From: Paraburkholderia sp. BL10I2N1
GTDB lineage: Bacteria; Pseudomonadota; Gammaproteobacteria; Burkholderiales; Burkholderiaceae
Assembly: GCF_004361815.1 (NCBI RefSeq)
Contig: NZ_SNWA01000001.1
Span: forward strand, 3,906,001 to 3,970,000
Direction of reading: 5' to 3'
Length of the DNA: 64,000 nt
Made by a program: the position numbers and the translations under genes. The stretch's first letter is position 1. Each line of letters starts with the position of its first letter. The notes beneath the pieces were generated by a model. That model was not told the origin of the DNA, ran no database searches, and saw nothing but the letters and a program-made list of their open reading frames with translations. Shown here in pieces: positions 35,699 through 46,669 of the stretch.

Positions 35699-36583
35699 AT
35701 GCGAGCCTTGAACACCATTACCAATATGGCCCGAACGACAGCGGCCCAAACGACAGCGGCCCGCAAGACGGCCGGCAAAATGACCGCAAGCGTGGCCCGA
35801 TATTTTGCCTGCGCCGCCGCCCTGGCAATCGTGGCAGCCTGTCATGGCCTGCCCGAAAAGACCGATGAAACGGCCACGTGGGCGAACAACAAATTATATA
35901 CGGAGGCGCAGGACGCCTTGTCCGGCGGCGACTGGGGTAAGTGCGCGAAATACTTCGAATCCCTCGAAGGGCGCGATCCGTTTGGCCACTTCGCCCAGCA
36001 GGCACAGATCAACGTTGCGTACTGCAACTGGAAAGATGGTGAAACCGACGCCGCCGACCAGGCCATCAGCCGCTTCATCCAGCTGCATCCGGATCACCCG
36101 GACATCGCTTATGCGTACTATCTGAAAGGCTTGATCCATTTCAACGACGACCTCGGTCTGTTTGGCCGCTTCTCGGGCCAGGACATGAGCGAGCGCGACC
36201 CGAAGTCGTTGCGCGAGTCGTATGACGCGTTCAAGGTCGTGGTCGACAAGTACCCCGACAGCAAGTATGCGCCGGACGCCGCGCAGCGTATGCGTTATAT
36301 CGTCAATGCGCTGGCGTCGCACGAAGTGCACGCGGCGGACTATTACTATCGCCGTGGCGCGTACATCGCAGCAATCAACCGCGCGCAGGTCGCGATCAGG
36401 GAATACAAGAACGCGCCGGCCATTGAAGACGCGCTGCATATCATGCTGCTGTCCTATCAAAGGCTCAACCAGCCGCAACTGGCCGAAGATACGAGGCGCG
36501 TGCTGGCTGGCACCTTCCCGGACAGTCCGTACATCACCGGACGTTCACGGCCGGGTGCGCAAAAGTCCTGGTGGCAGTTTTAA
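35699..36583 (+). CDS. bamD: Outer-membrane assembly lipoprotein BamD (ComL)
   Basis: A 294-residue lipoprotein of the BAM complex, which inserts beta-barrel proteins. A signal sequence ends with the lipobox IVAAC (Cys48), followed by [13 protein letters not shown] and TPR repeats (about 65-280) typical of BamD. The start at 35699 is used; a Met at 35780 ([21 protein letters not shown]) would give a more compact signal peptide and is quite possible. The protein is anchored to the inner leaflet of the outer membrane. It has its own terminator and is divergent from rluD. Confidence 0.9.
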   Translation: MRALNTITNMARTTAAQTTAARKTAGKMTASVARYFACAAALAIVAACHGLPEKTDETATWANNKLYTEAQDALSGGDWGKCAKYFESLEGRDPFGHFAQQAQINVAYCNWKDGETDAADQAISRFIQLHPDHPDIAYAYYLKGLIHFNDDLGLFGRFSGQDMSERDPKSLRESYDAFKVVVDKYPDSKYAPDAAQRMRYIVNALASHEVHAADYYYRRGAYIAAINRAQVAIREYKNAPAIEDALHIMLLSYQRLNQPQLAEDTRRVLAGTFPDSPYITGRSRPGAQKSWWQF

Positions 36584-36628
36584 GCCGTCCTTCGTTTCGC
36601 ATCACGACCTGAGTTTCGACTCAGGTCA

Positions 36629-36666
36629 AACAAAAATGCCATGGATCACTCCATGGCATTTTTGTT
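36629..36666 (+). terminator. Bidirectional terminator between bamD and rlmD
   Basis: AACAAAAATGCCATGGA and TCCATGGCATTTTTGTT form a perfect 17-bp stem with a 4-base loop, A runs on the left and T runs on the right. The two genes converge here. Confidence 0.92.
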
Positions 36667-36736
36667 TACGACGCCGGTTTTATTGCTGGCAGGGGCGGCG
36701 TGGCCAGCTGCCCCCCTCAGTCGCGCTCAACCCCAT

Positions 36737-38173
36737 TCAGTCCCGCTCGAACAACGCAATCGACTCCACATGCGATGTGTGCGGAAACATGTTCACCACT
36801 CCCGCACCCTTCAACCGGTAGCCCGCTTCGTGCACCAGCAGGCCGGCGTCGCGCGCCAGCGTCGCCGGATTGCACGACACGTAGACCATACGCTTCGGCA
36901 ACGGGCCGTCGCCGCTCTGCGCGATCTCCGCCAGCGCCTTGGCTACGGCCAGCGCGCCTTCGCGCGGCGGATCGATCAGGAACTTGTCGAAGTAGCCGAG
37001 CGCGCGCAAATCGTCTGCGGTGATCTCGAACAGGTTGCGGCACGCGAACGACGTATGGCCCGCGACACCATTCTCTTCAGCGTTCGCGAGTGCGCGCGTC
37101 GTCAGCACCTCGCTGCCTTCGATACCGACCACTTCCTTCGCGAGCCGCGCAAGTGGCAACGTGAAATTGCCAATTCCGCAGAACAGGTCGAGCACGCGAT
37201 CCGTGCTCGACGGCGCCAACAGGCGCAGCGCGCGGCCCACCAGCACGCGGTTGATCTCGTGGTTGACCTGGGTGAAGTCGGTCGGCTTGAACGGCATCCG
37301 GATGTTGAATTCCGGCAACGTGTAGTCGAGCTGCGCGTCGAGCGGATAGAACGGCGTAACCGTGTCCGGCCCCTTCGGCTGGAGCCAGAACTGCACGTTG
37401 TGCGCATCGGCGAAATCGCGCAGCAGCTGTTCGTCGGCGGCATTGATCGGCTCCAGCACGCGCAGCACCAGGGCCGTCACCGACGCGCCCACCGCGAGCT
37501 CGATCTGCGGCATCCGGTCACGAATCGAGAGCCCTTCGACCAGCCGGCGCAGCGGCACCAGCATCGCCGACATATGCGGCGGCAGCACTTCGCAGCTCGT
37601 CATGTCGGCGACATAGCTGCTCTTCTTCTCGTGGAAGCCGACCAGCACGCCGCCCTTCTTCTCGACATGGCGCACCGTCAGCCGCGCGCGGTAGCGATAT
37701 CCCCACGTCGGCCCGTGAATCGGCCGGAACACGGTTTCGGCGCGCAGCTTCGCCAGATGGGCGAGATTGTCTTCCAGCACGCGCTGCTTGACCGCGATCT
37801 GCGCCCGGATGTCGAGATGCTGCATCGAACAACCGCCGCAGGTGCCGAAAAACTGGCATTGCGGCTTCGTGCGGATCACACTCTCACGCAGAACTTCGAC
37901 CACCTGCGCCTGCTCAAAACTCGGCTTCCTGCGGTAGCTCAAATAGCTGACGCGTTCGCCGGGCAGCGCACCTTCGACAAAAATGACCTTGCCTGGCTCG
38001 CCGTCCTCGTTGACCGTGCGGCCGACGCCGCGCGCTTCCATGTCGAGCGAGTCGATTTCCAGAATCGGGGCGGTAACGGGGACGGCACTCGCCCCCGCTT
38101 CGGCGGACGCTGACTTGTTTCTACGCGAGCGATGATGGGCAGTTCGAGACACCTGCGGCTTCCTGACGGACAT
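36737..38173 (-). CDS. rlmD: 23S rRNA (uracil-1939-C5)-methyltransferase RlmD
   Basis: A 478-residue SAM-dependent RNA methyltransferase of the RumA type. The N-terminal TRAM domain (about 30-95) is followed by the iron-sulfur cysteines [12 protein letters not shown], the SAM motif [13 protein letters not shown], the DPPREGA loop and the catalytic [10 protein letters not shown] near the C-terminus. Start 38173 ([10 protein letters not shown]) is an estimate; the ribosome site is poor and a TTG 18 codons upstream cannot be excluded. It is divergent from the EEP-family gene at 38227. Confidence 0.9.
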   Translation of the reverse strand: MSVRKPQVSRTAHHRSRRNKSASAEAGASAVPVTAPILEIDSLDMEARGVGRTVNEDGEPGKVIFVEGALPGERVSYLSYRRKPSFEQAQVVEVLRESVIRTKPQCQFFGTCGGCSMQHLDIRAQIAVKQRVLEDNLAHLAKLRAETVFRPIHGPTWGYRYRARLTVRHVEKKGGVLVGFHEKKSSYVADMTSCEVLPPHMSAMLVPLRRLVEGLSIRDRMPQIELAVGASVTALVLRVLEPINAADEQLLRDFADAHNVQFWLQPKGPDTVTPFYPLDAQLDYTLPEFNIRMPFKPTDFTQVNHEINRVLVGRALRLLAPSSTDRVLDLFCGIGNFTLPLARLAKEVVGIEGSEVLTTRALANAEENGVAGHTSFACRNLFEITADDLRALGYFDKFLIDPPREGALAVAKALAEIAQSGDGPLPKRMVYVSCNPATLARDAGLLVHEAGYRLKGAGVVNMFPHTSHVESIALFERD

Positions 38174-38226
38174 GTGGGGAAAGGCGAGATTGTAGACGAA
38201 CCGCGACTGGCGACGGAGATTTGACA

Positions 38227-39081
38227 ATGAGACTGATCAGTTGGAATGTCCAGTGGGGACGCGACGCCGATGGCAACGTGAATCTCGCCCGCACGCTGGA
38301 CGAGGCGCACCGCCTCGCCGATTTCGATGTGCTGTGCCTGCAGGAAATCACGCTCGGCTTCAGCGGGCTGCCGGGCCGTCCTGGCGACGACCAGGTTGCG
38401 GAACTCGCCTATCTGCTGCCAGGGTTTACCGTAGTGCATGCGATCGGCGCCGATCTGAAGCCGCTCGCGCCTGGCGCGCGCCGACGCCAGTTCGGCAATG
38501 CGCTGGTGACGCGCCTGCCGGTCGAGCGCGTGATTCGCCATTCGCTGCCGTGGCCGGCGGACCCGGCGGCCCCCTCAATGCAGCGGGTCGCGCTCGAAGC
38601 AGCGCTGGATGCGCCCGGCGGCCCGTTGCGGGTGCTCGTCACGCATCTTGAGTTCTATTCGCTGACGCAACGGCTTGCGCAGGTCGATGCGTTGCGGCGT
38701 GTGCAGCAGGAAGCGGCCGGACACGCAGCGCGTCCCGCCCGGGAGGAAAATGCGACCGGCCCGTTCGCCAGCAGCGCGCGACCTCTGAGCGCCATCGTCT
38801 GCGGCGATTTCAACAGCGCGTTCGGCAGCGAGGCGTACCAGCGGATGCTCGAGCCGCTTCCAGGCAGTCCTGCTTTCATCGACGCCTGGACCGAGCTGCA
38901 TCCGGGCGCGACGCCGCCGCCGACCGCCGGCATCTACGACACCGTGCAATGGAAGAATGGGCCGCTCACGTGCGATTTCGTCTTCGCGACTGAGGATCTG
39001 CGTGGCCGCTTGCGGCGCTGCGAGATCGACGGCGCCACGCGCGCGTCGGATCATCAGCCGATCGTTCTGGAGCTGGATTGA
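38227..39081 (+). CDS. Endonuclease/exonuclease/phosphatase family protein
   Basis: A 284-residue DNase I-like (EEP) fold hydrolase. [11 protein letters not shown] is the N-terminal motif with the conserved Asn, FDVLCLQEI supplies the metal-binding Glu, [12 protein letters not shown] the central Asp/Asn, and [13 protein letters not shown] the terminal catalytic His. Substrates range from DNA to phospholipids and nucleotides; nothing here decides which. No signal peptide, so probably cytosolic. A GGAGA ribosome site precedes ATG 38227. It is divergent from rlmD and convergent with the exonuclease gene. Confidence 0.82.
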   Translation: MRLISWNVQWGRDADGNVNLARTLDEAHRLADFDVLCLQEITLGFSGLPGRPGDDQVAELAYLLPGFTVVHAIGADLKPLAPGARRRQFGNALVTRLPVERVIRHSLPWPADPAAPSMQRVALEAALDAPGGPLRVLVTHLEFYSLTQRLAQVDALRRVQQEAAGHAARPAREENATGPFASSARPLSAIVCGDFNSAFGSEAYQRMLEPLPGSPAFIDAWTELHPGATPPPTAGIYDTVQWKNGPLTCDFVFATEDLRGRLRRCEIDGATRASDHQPIVLELD

Positions 39082-39135
39082 CAGGCAGTGCCGTCTGGGC
39101 GCTATAGAGGCGCCGGCAAAACGGCGTCAGGATGG

Positions 39136-39912
39136 CTAGCCTTCGAACGCGGCGAGGTATTCGGCCCAGTGCGCCGCGGGCTCCTGCGCGAGTGCGTTCT
39201 TGACGATATTGATTTCGTCGTCGTATTCGGCGGCAGAAAAGCCGCCGCGCATCAGCTGGAACCGGCAATACAACAGATACGTGTTGACGACGTCCGTTTC
39301 GCAGTAGTTGCGGATTTCTTCGATACGGCCCTGCTGGAAGGCGTGCCAGACCTGTCCGCCGTCCATCCCGAGCTTGCCGGGAAATCCGCACAGCTTCGCG
39401 AGCGCGTCGAGCGGCGCGTTGGCGCGCGCCTGGTACATCGCGAGCACGTCCATCAGGTCGGTGTGGCGTGCGTGGTAACGGCTGATGTAGTTATTCCACT
39501 TGAAATCGCGGTCGTCCTCGCCGAGATCCCAGAAGCGCGACGCCGGAATACCGTTCACCAGCGCCCGGTAGTTCAGCACGGGGAGATCGAACCCGCCGCC
39601 GTTCCAGGACACGAGTTGCGGTGTGTATTTTTCGATCACCCGGTAAAACGACTGGACAAGCGCCGCCTCGCCGTCGGCGGGGGTGCCGAGCGAGCGGACG
39701 CGAAAACCGGCGTTATCGCGAAACACGCACGAGATTGCCGCGATCCGCTGCAAATGGTGCGGCAGAAAATCGCTGCCGGTCTTTTCGCGGCGCGCGGCGA
39801 ACGCGTGTTCGGCGACCTCTTCGTCGGTCAGTGTGTCCGGGAGCGCTTCGAGCCGGCGAATGCCGGCGACATCGGGAATCGTCTCGATGTCGAATACAAG
39901 AATCGGTGTCAT
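39136..39912 (-). CDS. Predicted 3'-5' exonuclease (PolB-like DEDD family)
   Basis: A 258-residue protein of the Predicted 3'-5' exonuclease PolB-like family. ILVFDIETIPD holds Exo I (Asp and Glu), VSWNGGGFDLPVL holds Exo II (Asp), and YCETDVVNTYLLY holds Exo III with Tyr/Asp. It begins only 4 bases after the rpoS stop, so co-transcription with rpoS is very likely. The start at 39912 (MTPILVFDIET) places the catalytic motif at the expected position. The role is unknown, presumably single-strand trimming in repair. Confidence 0.83.
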   Translation of the reverse strand: MTPILVFDIETIPDVAGIRRLEALPDTLTDEEVAEHAFAARREKTGSDFLPHHLQRIAAISCVFRDNAGFRVRSLGTPADGEAALVQSFYRVIEKYTPQLVSWNGGGFDLPVLNYRALVNGIPASRFWDLGEDDRDFKWNNYISRYHARHTDLMDVLAMYQARANAPLDALAKLCGFPGKLGMDGGQVWHAFQQGRIEEIRNYCETDVVNTYLLYCRFQLMRGGFSAAEYDDEINIVKNALAQEPAAHWAEYLAAFEG

Positions 39913-39916
39913 CAGG

Positions 39917-41008
39917 TTATAAGACTGCGTCCTTGCGAACACCATTAGAGGCAAAGAAACGCTTCAGGCGCACGAGCGCTTCCTGCTGGATCTGACGCAC
40001 GCGTTCACGGGTCAGGCCCATTTCATCGGCGAGTTCTTCCAGCGTGGCCGGCTCAATGTGGTTCAGGCCGAAACGGCGTTCGATTACATGGCGATGCTTG
40101 TCCGACAACCGCGCGAGCCACGCCCGAGTCAGTGTTTCCAGCTCGCGGTGCTGCACTTCGGCATCCGGCGACTGGCTCTGGTCATCCGACAACAGATCGA
40201 GCAGGCTGCTCGCGGGGTCGAGATCGAGCGGCGCGTCGAGCGACGCCGTGTGCTCGTTGAGCGCGAGGATGTCGGTGACTTCGTCGGTGGTCTTGCCGGT
40301 CAGGTAGGCGATGTCGTCAATGCTGGCGTCACGGCGGTCGGCCGCCGGGCCAGCATTCATTGAATTTTTCTCGAGATGGCGTTTTGCGCGCAGCACCTGA
40401 TTCAGTTCGCGAATCACGTGCACCGGCAGACGCACCGTGCGCGCCTGATTCATGATCGCCCGCTCGATGCTCTGACGGATCCACCAGGTGGCATAGGTCG
40501 AAAACCGGAAGCCGCGCGTGGGATCGAATTTCTCGATCGCGTGCATCAGACCCAGGTTGCCTTCCTCGATCAGGTCGAGCAGCGGCACGCCGCGATTCAG
40601 ATAGCCCTTGGCAATACTGACGACCAGCCGCAGATTGCGTTCGATCATCACCTGCCTGGCCTCAAACTCACCTGCTTTAGCGAGCCGCGAATAACGCTGC
40701 TCTTCCTCGACGGTCAGGAGCGGCTTGACGCTTATGCGATTCAGATAATGCTGGATGGTGTCGGCGGTGAGTTCCGCCTGCAGCAACGCGCGGAAGTCGT
40801 CTGCGTCAGGCGCGGAATCGTTTGCGCTGTCGCGCGCGTCAGCGACTTCATCGGCTGCGACTGCGCGCTCATCCAGGTCGGCCGGGCTGTCGACCTCGTC
40901 CATGCCGTCGTCTTCATTGACTGCGCCACCGTCCTCCACCGAAACATGCGTGGCACGGCTGATCGACTCAGTTCCGGCTTGCGGCAGGCGGCGCTTCGAT
41001 TTCGGCAT
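39917..41008 (-). CDS. rpoS: RNA polymerase sigma factor RpoS
   Basis: A 363-residue sigma-38, the general stress and stationary-phase factor. After an acidic N-terminal region (about 1-70), region 1.2 ([18 protein letters not shown]) is followed by region 2 ([40 protein letters not shown]) and region 4 helix-turn-helix ([20 protein letters not shown]). Gene context surE-pcm-nlpD-rpoS is the classic arrangement. Expression probably starts partly from within nlpD, as in enterobacteria, but I did not identify that promoter. The N-terminal acidic tail is longer than in E. coli (330 residues). Confidence 0.95.
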   Translation of the reverse strand: MPKSKRRLPQAGTESISRATHVSVEDGGAVNEDDGMDEVDSPADLDERAVAADEVADARDSANDSAPDADDFRALLQAELTADTIQHYLNRISVKPLLTVEEEQRYSRLAKAGEFEARQVMIERNLRLVVSIAKGYLNRGVPLLDLIEEGNLGLMHAIEKFDPTRGFRFSTYATWWIRQSIERAIMNQARTVRLPVHVIRELNQVLRAKRHLEKNSMNAGPAADRRDASIDDIAYLTGKTTDEVTDILALNEHTASLDAPLDLDPASSLLDLLSDDQSQSPDAEVQHRELETLTRAWLARLSDKHRHVIERRFGLNHIEPATLEELADEMGLTRERVRQIQQEALVRLKRFFASNGVRKDAVL

Positions 41009-41019
41009 GGTCGTATCGC

Positions 41020-41967
41020 TTATTGCGGCGGCAAGTACTTCAGTGGGTCGACAGGTTTACCCTGCCGGCGAACTTCGAAATGCAACATCACACGGTCCGA
41101 ATCGCTGTTGCCCATTTCGGCGATCTTCTGCCCCCTGGTCACCGCGTCTCCCTCTTTTACCATCAAAGCGCGGTTATGTGCATACGCCGTGAGATAAGTC
41201 GCGTCATGCTTGATGATAATGAGATTGCCGTATCCGCGCAGCCCATTTCCAGCATAAACCACACGACCATCCGCCGAAGCCTTGACCGGATCGCCGGCTG
41301 CCCCGCCGATATTCACACCTTTGTTCTTCGAATCGTCGAACGTATTGAGCAGCGGGCCGCGCACCGGCCATGCGAACGAGACATTGCCGTTGGCGCCCGC
41401 CGTCGTATCGCTCGCCGACGGCTGCGGCGCGAGCGCTGTTGCCGCTGGTGCGTTTGCACCCGAACTGTAGAGCGGCGGCGCGGGCATCACGCCGGCGGCA
41501 GCGCCCGTCGTAGCCGGCGCCTGAGCGCCGAGCGGCGCGCTCTGCACACCACCGCCGACGCCAACCGGCGAGGTGGCGACGCCAGGCGTCAGCGCAGCGA
41601 CGTTCGCCCCTGGAGGCGCAACGCGCAGCAACTGGTCGACTTCGATCTGGTTGGGATTGGTGAGGTTGTTCCAGCTGGCGATGTCACGATAGTTCTGGCC
41701 GTTTTCGAGCGCAATCCGGTACAGCGTATCGCCCGGCTTCACACGGTAGTAACCCGGAGGAGGCGGCCCGAGCGGAACGGACGGCTGGGCCGCCTGCGTG
41801 CCGATCGCGCCCGAGCCGGAACGATCGACGACCGGCGCCTGATCGAACCGCGTCGCGCAGGCCGTCAACAGGGAGAGCGCGACCACGCATACGCTGCTTC
41901 GGGCCACTGTCAGTGCGGTCAGGTCGATATTCAGGCTGGTTCTTTGCATCGCGCGCAACATACTCAT
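41020..41967 (-). CDS. nlpD: Lipoprotein NlpD, LysM plus degenerate M23 domain
   Basis: A 315-residue outer-membrane lipoprotein. The lipobox is LLTAC near residue 36. The LysM domain (about 70-120, [20 protein letters not shown]) binds peptidoglycan, and the LytM/M23 domain (about 215-310) has [11 protein letters not shown] where active enzymes have HxGxD, so metal ligands are missing. As in E. coli NlpD it would activate a cell-wall amidase (AmiC) rather than cut itself. A Pro/Ala-rich linker separates the domains. It lies 11 bases upstream of rpoS. Confidence 0.9.
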   Translation of the reverse strand: MSMLRAMQRTSLNIDLTALTVARSSVCVVALSLLTACATRFDQAPVVDRSGSGAIGTQAAQPSVPLGPPPPGYYRVKPGDTLYRIALENGQNYRDIASWNNLTNPNQIEVDQLLRVAPPGANVAALTPGVATSPVGVGGGVQSAPLGAQAPATTGAAAGVMPAPPLYSSGANAPAATALAPQPSASDTTAGANGNVSFAWPVRGPLLNTFDDSKNKGVNIGGAAGDPVKASADGRVVYAGNGLRGYGNLIIIKHDATYLTAYAHNRALMVKEGDAVTRGQKIAEMGNSDSDRVMLHFEVRRQGKPVDPLKYLPPQ

Positions 41968-41972
41968 CGGTT

Positions 41973-42884
41973 TCAGATCACTCCGGATTTTAAGGGTACA
42001 AAGAAAACGCGATCAAGCCGCGATTCGCGCCACTGCGCCGGCCCGGTGCGCTCGACGAGCGTCAGCACCTGCGCCTGCCCGTCCTGCGATCCGACTGGCG
42101 CGACGAGCCGCGCGCCGATCGCGAGCTGTTCGAGCAGCGCCTGCGGCACATCGAGGCCAGCCGCGGCAATCACGATGGCGTCGAAAGGCGCAGCGGCCGG
42201 CAATCCGATTCGCCCGTCGCCGTAATGCAGACGGATGTTCGGAATGCGCAGCGGACGCAAGTTGGTCTTGGCGCGCTCGTACAACGGCTTGATACGTTCA
42301 ATCGAATACACGTCGCGCGCGACCTGGCTCAGCACGGCGGCCTGATAGCCGCAGCCGGTGCCAATCTCGAGCACGCTTGTGAGTGGACGGCCTGCCGCTG
42401 CAAGTTCGATCATGCGCGCGACCACCGACGGCTTCGAGATCGTCTGGTGATGACCGATCGGCAGCGCCGCATCTTCGTAAGCCTGGGCCGCGAGACCGGG
42501 GTCGACGAACATGTGGCGCGGCACAACTGACATCGCGTTCAGCACGCGCTGATCCGTCACGCCGTTCGCCCGCAGCCGTTCGACCATCCGCTCGCGCACC
42601 CGTTCCGAGGTCAGCGCCATCGCGCTGTTCAACGCGACGTTCGGTGCTGCGCTGCGTTCGGCCTTCGCGCTCACCGGCTTGCCGTTCGCTGAATGACGCG
42701 AGCCCGGCGCGCGGTGGCCCGGCTGTTCGCGCGCGGTAAGCGGCGCGCGTGCGGTTCCGGGCCGCGCATCGCTGCCTGCAACGCCGCTCGTGCGAGTCTC
42801 GCCAGTCCGGCCTTCGGGCCGGCGCGGCTCGCGCACCAGATCGGCGAGGCCGAGCGGAAAGCGCTTCGCGCGCTCGCTGGTCAT
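41973..42884 (-). CDS. pcm: Protein-L-isoaspartate O-methyltransferase with N-terminal extension
   Basis: A 303-residue Pcm that methylates isoaspartyl residues for protein repair. The catalytic part starts near residue 92 ([19 protein letters not shown]) and has the SAM motif [16 protein letters not shown] and DAIVIAAAG. The first 90 residues are a low-complexity Arg/Pro/Ala tail not present in E. coli Pcm (208 residues) but seen in Burkholderia. The ATG at 42884 overlaps the surE stop as ATGA, so translation is coupled. It lies 5 bases upstream of nlpD. Confidence 0.92.
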   Translation of the reverse strand: MTSERAKRFPLGLADLVREPRRPEGRTGETRTSGVAGSDARPGTARAPLTAREQPGHRAPGSRHSANGKPVSAKAERSAAPNVALNSAMALTSERVRERMVERLRANGVTDQRVLNAMSVVPRHMFVDPGLAAQAYEDAALPIGHHQTISKPSVVARMIELAAAGRPLTSVLEIGTGCGYQAAVLSQVARDVYSIERIKPLYERAKTNLRPLRIPNIRLHYGDGRIGLPAAAPFDAIVIAAAGLDVPQALLEQLAIGARLVAPVGSQDGQAQVLTLVERTGPAQWRESRLDRVFFVPLKSGVI

Positions 42885-43639
42885 GAAGCGCTGCTCCCGG
42901 CGCGCACCCATTCGCGCGCCGCGGGCAGCATCTGCGTGTGGGTCAGGTCGAGTTGCAGCGGGGTGATCGAGACGTGGCCGTGCGCGACGGCGTGAAAGTC
43001 GGTGCCTTCACTTGCATCGCGGGCGCTGCCCGACGGGCCGATCCAGTAGATCGGCTCGCCGCGCGGGTTGGTCTGGCGGATGACCGGCTGCGACGGATGG
43101 CGTTTGCCAAGACGCGTGATCTGCCAGTCGCGCAACTGGTCGTAAGGCAGGTTGGGAATGTTTACGTTCAGCAACGGATGGCCCGACAGCGGATGAGCGA
43201 GATAGTGCGCGACGATCTCCGTGGCGACGCGAACCGCATCGCCGAGATGCGCCCAGTCTTTGTCGACGAGCGAAAATGCGATCGCCGGCACGCCGAACAT
43301 GATGCCTTCGGTGGCAGCGGCAACGGTGCCCGAGTAGAGCGTGTCTTCGCCCATGTTCTGGCCGTTGTTGATACCCGACACGACGAGATCCGGAGTGTGG
43401 TCCAGCATGCCCGTCAGCGCGATGTGCACGGAGTCGGTCGGCGTGCCGTTCACATAATAGAAACCGTTTGACGAGCGCAGTACCGAGAGCGGCCGCGACA
43501 GCGTCAGGGAGTTCGAGGCACCGCTGCAGTTCTGCTCGGGAGCCATCACGGTGACATCGGCGAGCGGCTTCAACGCGTCGTGGAGCGCGGCGAGGCCAGG
43601 CGCCAGATAACCGTCATCATTGCTGAGTAGGATTCGCAT
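42881..43639 (-). CDS. surE: 5'-nucleotidase SurE
   Basis: A 252-residue metal-dependent nucleotidase linked to stationary-phase survival. [15 protein letters not shown] carries the two metal Asp residues, [14 protein letters not shown] the conserved Ser/Asn, and [22 protein letters not shown] the remaining metal ligand. Start 43639 is set by the invariant [10 protein letters not shown]; a longer frame upstream is unrelated. First gene of the surE-pcm-nlpD-rpoS-exonuclease run and divergent from a quinone oxidoreductase gene 153 bases away. Confidence 0.94.
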   Translation of the reverse strand: MRILLSNDDGYLAPGLAALHDALKPLADVTVMAPEQNCSGASNSLTLSRPLSVLRSSNGFYYVNGTPTDSVHIALTGMLDHTPDLVVSGINNGQNMGEDTLYSGTVAAATEGIMFGVPAIAFSLVDKDWAHLGDAVRVATEIVAHYLAHPLSGHPLLNVNIPNLPYDQLRDWQITRLGKRHPSQPVIRQTNPRGEPIYWIGPSGSARDASEGTDFHAVAHGHVSITPLQLDLTHTQMLPAAREWVRAGSSAS

Positions 43640-43792
43640 GCGGCGATTGTAACCGAGGAAAGATGGCACGCGAACGACGCACCAGACGATGCGTGGCGTC
43701 GGTACGAGACATGCCATAAACGCACGTTCGTTCGGACCGGCTTTGACTTTGACTTACACTTTGTCTTTGCCCTGCAACGACCAGGAGACACG

Positions 43793-44767
43793 ATGCGCGC
43801 AATCCGCTGCAACCGGTATGGGCCGCCAGAGAGCCTGACCATCGAAGACATTCCCGATCTCGTGCCTGCGCCCGGCGAGGTCGTGATCGACGTGAAGGCG
43901 GCGAGCGTCAACTTCCCTGATGTGCTGATCATCGAGAACAGGTATCAGGTCAAGCCGCCTCTGCCCTTCACCCCCGGCTCGGAAGTCGCGGGTCTGGTGC
44001 GCGCGGTCGGCGATGGCGTCACCCAGTTTCGGCCAGAACAACGCGTGGTCGCATTCATGGGATCGGGCGCTTTCGCCGAACAGGCCGTCGCGCCGGCCAC
44101 AGCCTGCATCGCGCTTCCCGACGACGCCGATTTTGCGGTGGCAGCCGCATTCACGCTGGTGTACGGGACGTCGCATCACGCCGTCGTCGACCGCGCCGCG
44201 TTGCAGGCCGGCGAAACGATGCTCGTGCTCGGCGCGGCAGGCGGCGTCGGCCTTGCTGCGGTGGAGATCGGCAAGGCGCTCGGCGCTCGGGTGATCGCCG
44301 CGGCGTCAACGGACGAGAAGATTGCCGCCTGCGTCGAGCACGGTGCGGATGCGACGATCAACTACAGCCGCGACGACCTGCGCGAGCAGATCAAGGCACT
44401 CACCGACGGCCGGGGCCCCGACGTGATCTACGACCCGGTCGGCGGCATCTATACGGAACCGGCGTTTCGCAGCATTGGCTGGCGCGGGCGATATCTGGTC
44501 GTCGGGTTCGCGAACGGCGAAATTCCGAAACTGCCGCTCAACCTGACGCTGCTAAAAGGCGCGAGCGTAGTCGGCGTATTCTGGGGCGATTACGCGCGAC
44601 GTGAACCCGAGCGCAATACCGCGGGCTTCATGCAGATGCTCGGCTGGATGAAAGAAGGCAAGCTGCGGCCGTACATCTCCACCCGTTACGCGCTGGAAGA
44701 CACCGGACGCGCGTTGCGCGATATGGCGGAACGGCGCGTCGTCGGCAAGATCGTGATTACGCCCTGA
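43793..44767 (+). CDS. NADPH:quinone oxidoreductase family protein
   Basis: A 324-residue zinc-free medium-chain reductase. GroES-like domain (about 1-125; VKAASVNFPDVLIIENRYQ, FTPGSEVAGLVRAVG) and Rossmann fold with LVLGAAGGVGLAAVEIGK. It resembles the QOR/acryloyl-CoA-reductase-like branch (ADYARREPERN motif GDYARREPERN near the C-terminus). The substrate is likely a quinone or enoyl compound. Divergent from surE; a GACCAGGAGAC ribosome region precedes ATG 43793. Confidence 0.83.
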   Translation: MRAIRCNRYGPPESLTIEDIPDLVPAPGEVVIDVKAASVNFPDVLIIENRYQVKPPLPFTPGSEVAGLVRAVGDGVTQFRPEQRVVAFMGSGAFAEQAVAPATACIALPDDADFAVAAAFTLVYGTSHHAVVDRAALQAGETMLVLGAAGGVGLAAVEIGKALGARVIAAASTDEKIAACVEHGADATINYSRDDLREQIKALTDGRGPDVIYDPVGGIYTEPAFRSIGWRGRYLVVGFANGEIPKLPLNLTLLKGASVVGVFWGDYARREPERNTAGFMQMLGWMKEGKLRPYISTRYALEDTGRALRDMAERRVVGKIVITP

Positions 44768-44902
44768 CCTTCTTCCGATACGACCGGCGGTGCTCGCGTG
44801 TCGCTGGTATGACGCCTGTACCAGCCAGAACGAATGCGGCGCGCGATCAATCGCGCGCTGCCTGTCTTTCCACCTGTCCTTCCTTGCCGCTGCCTCAGGT
44901 CT

Positions 44903-45727
44903 TCACAGCTTTTCGGTTTCGCCGCTTTTCGGCTGCCACTTCATCAGACGCCGTTCCATCACACCGACCACGCCGTCGAGCACCAGCGCAAAGGCTGTCA
45001 GCACCAGAATCCCGGCGAACACGGTGTTGATGTCGAAAGTGCCTTCGGCCTGCAGGATCAGATAGCCAATACCGCGCGCCGAGCCCAGATATTCGCCGAC
45101 CACCGCGCCGACAAACGCCAGCCCGACCGACGTGTGCAGACTGGAAAACACCCAGCTCATCGCGCTCGGCAGATAGACGTTGCGCAGCAGCTGCTTGCGG
45201 TTGGCGCCGAGCATTCGCGCATTCGCCAGCACGACGGGGCTCACCTCCTTCACGCCCTGATAGACGTTGAAGAAGACGATGAAGAACACCAGCGTCACGC
45301 CGAGCGCGACCTTCGACCAGATCCCGAGCCCGAACCACACGCCGAAGATCGGCGCGAGGATCACGCGCGGCATCGAATTGGCGGCCTTGATGTACGGATC
45401 GAAAAGCCCGCTCGCGAGCGGCGAAAGCGCAAGCCACAGACCGATTGCAAGACCGAAGATCGTGCCAAACGCGAACGCGAGCACGGTCTCGATCAGTGTG
45501 ACCCACAGGTGAAGATAGATTTCACCAGTCGCGAACCAGTCCCAGATCCGCATCAGCACTTTCTGCGGCTCGCCGAAGAAGAACGCCGCCTTGTTCGGAT
45601 CGTCGAAATAGAACGGCGGCAACAGCGTCGGGCTCGTCAACGCGTACCAGAGCAGAAAGCTCAACACCAGCAGCAGCCACTGCCAGATCGCGAGGTTGGC
45701 GCGATTGGGGCGCACACGCTTCCACAT
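44903..45727 (-). CDS. ABC transporter permease, NitT/TauT (SsuC-like) family
   Basis: A 274-residue membrane protein with six hydrophobic segments and the BPD-transport EAA loop around VVLANARMLGANRKQLLRNV. It forms the channel of an importer with the ATPase and binding protein encoded just upstream. Family relatives carry taurine, sulfonates, nitrate, pyrimidine precursors or aromatic acids; the sequence alone does not tell. Only 8 bases separate it from the ATPase gene. Confidence 0.88.
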   Translation of the reverse strand: MWKRVRPNRANLAIWQWLLLVLSFLLWYALTSPTLLPPFYFDDPNKAAFFFGEPQKVLMRIWDWFATGEIYLHLWVTLIETVLAFAFGTIFGLAIGLWLALSPLASGLFDPYIKAANSMPRVILAPIFGVWFGLGIWSKVALGVTLVFFIVFFNVYQGVKEVSPVVLANARMLGANRKQLLRNVYLPSAMSWVFSSLHTSVGLAFVGAVVGEYLGSARGIGYLILQAEGTFDINTVFAGILVLTAFALVLDGVVGVMERRLMKWQPKSGETEKL

Positions 45728-45735
45728 GTCTGTCC

Positions 45736-46581
45736 TTACTGTTTCGATGGATGGCCGGCCGGCTGCAGCGGGACGGCCGTTAGTTGCTGCTGATAGCCCT
45801 TCAGCACTTCATCGCGCAGCACGCTCCAGATCTGTGCGTGAAGTTCGACGAAGCGTGGATGCGCGCGAATCTCGGCAACATCGCGCGGACGCGGCAGATC
45901 GATCGTGAATTCGCCGATCGGCCGCGTGCCCGGTCCCGCCGACAGCACGACGACGCGATCGGACATGGCGATCGCCTCGTCGAGATCGTGCGTGATGAAG
46001 AGCACCGCCTTGCGCTTCGCGGCCCACAGGTCGAGCAGTTCGTTTTCCATCAGCTGGCGCGTCTGGATGTCGAGCGCCGAGAACGGCTCGTCCATCAGAA
46101 CGATGTCCGGGTCGAGAATGAGCGTCTGCGCCATCGCGACGCGCTTGCGCATGCCGCCCGACAACTGATGCGGATAGCGGTCGCCAAAGCCGCCGAGACC
46201 CACGCGCTTCAGCCACTCATCCGCCTTCGCGCGCGCTTCATGTCGCGGCACATCGCGGAAGGACAGGCCTGCCATCACGTTGTCGATGGCGGAGCGCCAC
46301 GGCATCAGCGCATCGGCCTGAAACATATAGCCGGCGCGGCGGTTGATGCCTGTGAGCGGTTCGCCGAACACGCTGACCGTGCCCGATGACGGTTCGAGCA
46401 ATCCCGCGCCGATGTTGAGCAACGTCGACTTGCCGCAGCCCGTCGGCCCGACGACCGACACGAATTCGCCCGGAGCAATGCGCAGCGTCGTGTCCCTGAC
46501 TGCCGTGTAACGCTGCGAGCGGTCGTCACGCGACGCAAACGTGCAGGTGATGTTTTCGAGCGCCAATGCGGCAACGGTCAT
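45736..46581 (-). CDS. ABC transporter ATP-binding protein, NitT/TauT (SsuB-like) family
   Basis: A 281-residue ATPase with Walker A GPTGCGKST, signature LSGGMRKRVAMAQ, Walker B IVLMDEPFSALD and H-loop LFITHDLDEA. The LSGGM and DEPFSALD forms are typical of the SsuB/TauB group. It lies between the binding protein (88 bases upstream) and permease (8 bases downstream) on the minus strand. Confidence 0.9.
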   Translation of the reverse strand: MTVAALALENITCTFASRDDRSQRYTAVRDTTLRIAPGEFVSVVGPTGCGKSTLLNIGAGLLEPSSGTVSVFGEPLTGINRRAGYMFQADALMPWRSAIDNVMAGLSFRDVPRHEARAKADEWLKRVGLGGFGDRYPHQLSGGMRKRVAMAQTLILDPDIVLMDEPFSALDIQTRQLMENELLDLWAAKRKAVLFITHDLDEAIAMSDRVVVLSAGPGTRPIGEFTIDLPRPRDVAEIRAHPRFVELHAQIWSVLRDEVLKGYQQQLTAVPLQPAGHPSKQ

Positions 46582-46669
46582 CGTTCGACTCGCTTCTTCT
46601 GTTTCTGATGCAGTGAGAATCGTGCGGCGGCGGGCAGGCTTTGAACTGCACCGCCGTTGCGGCCGTGAC

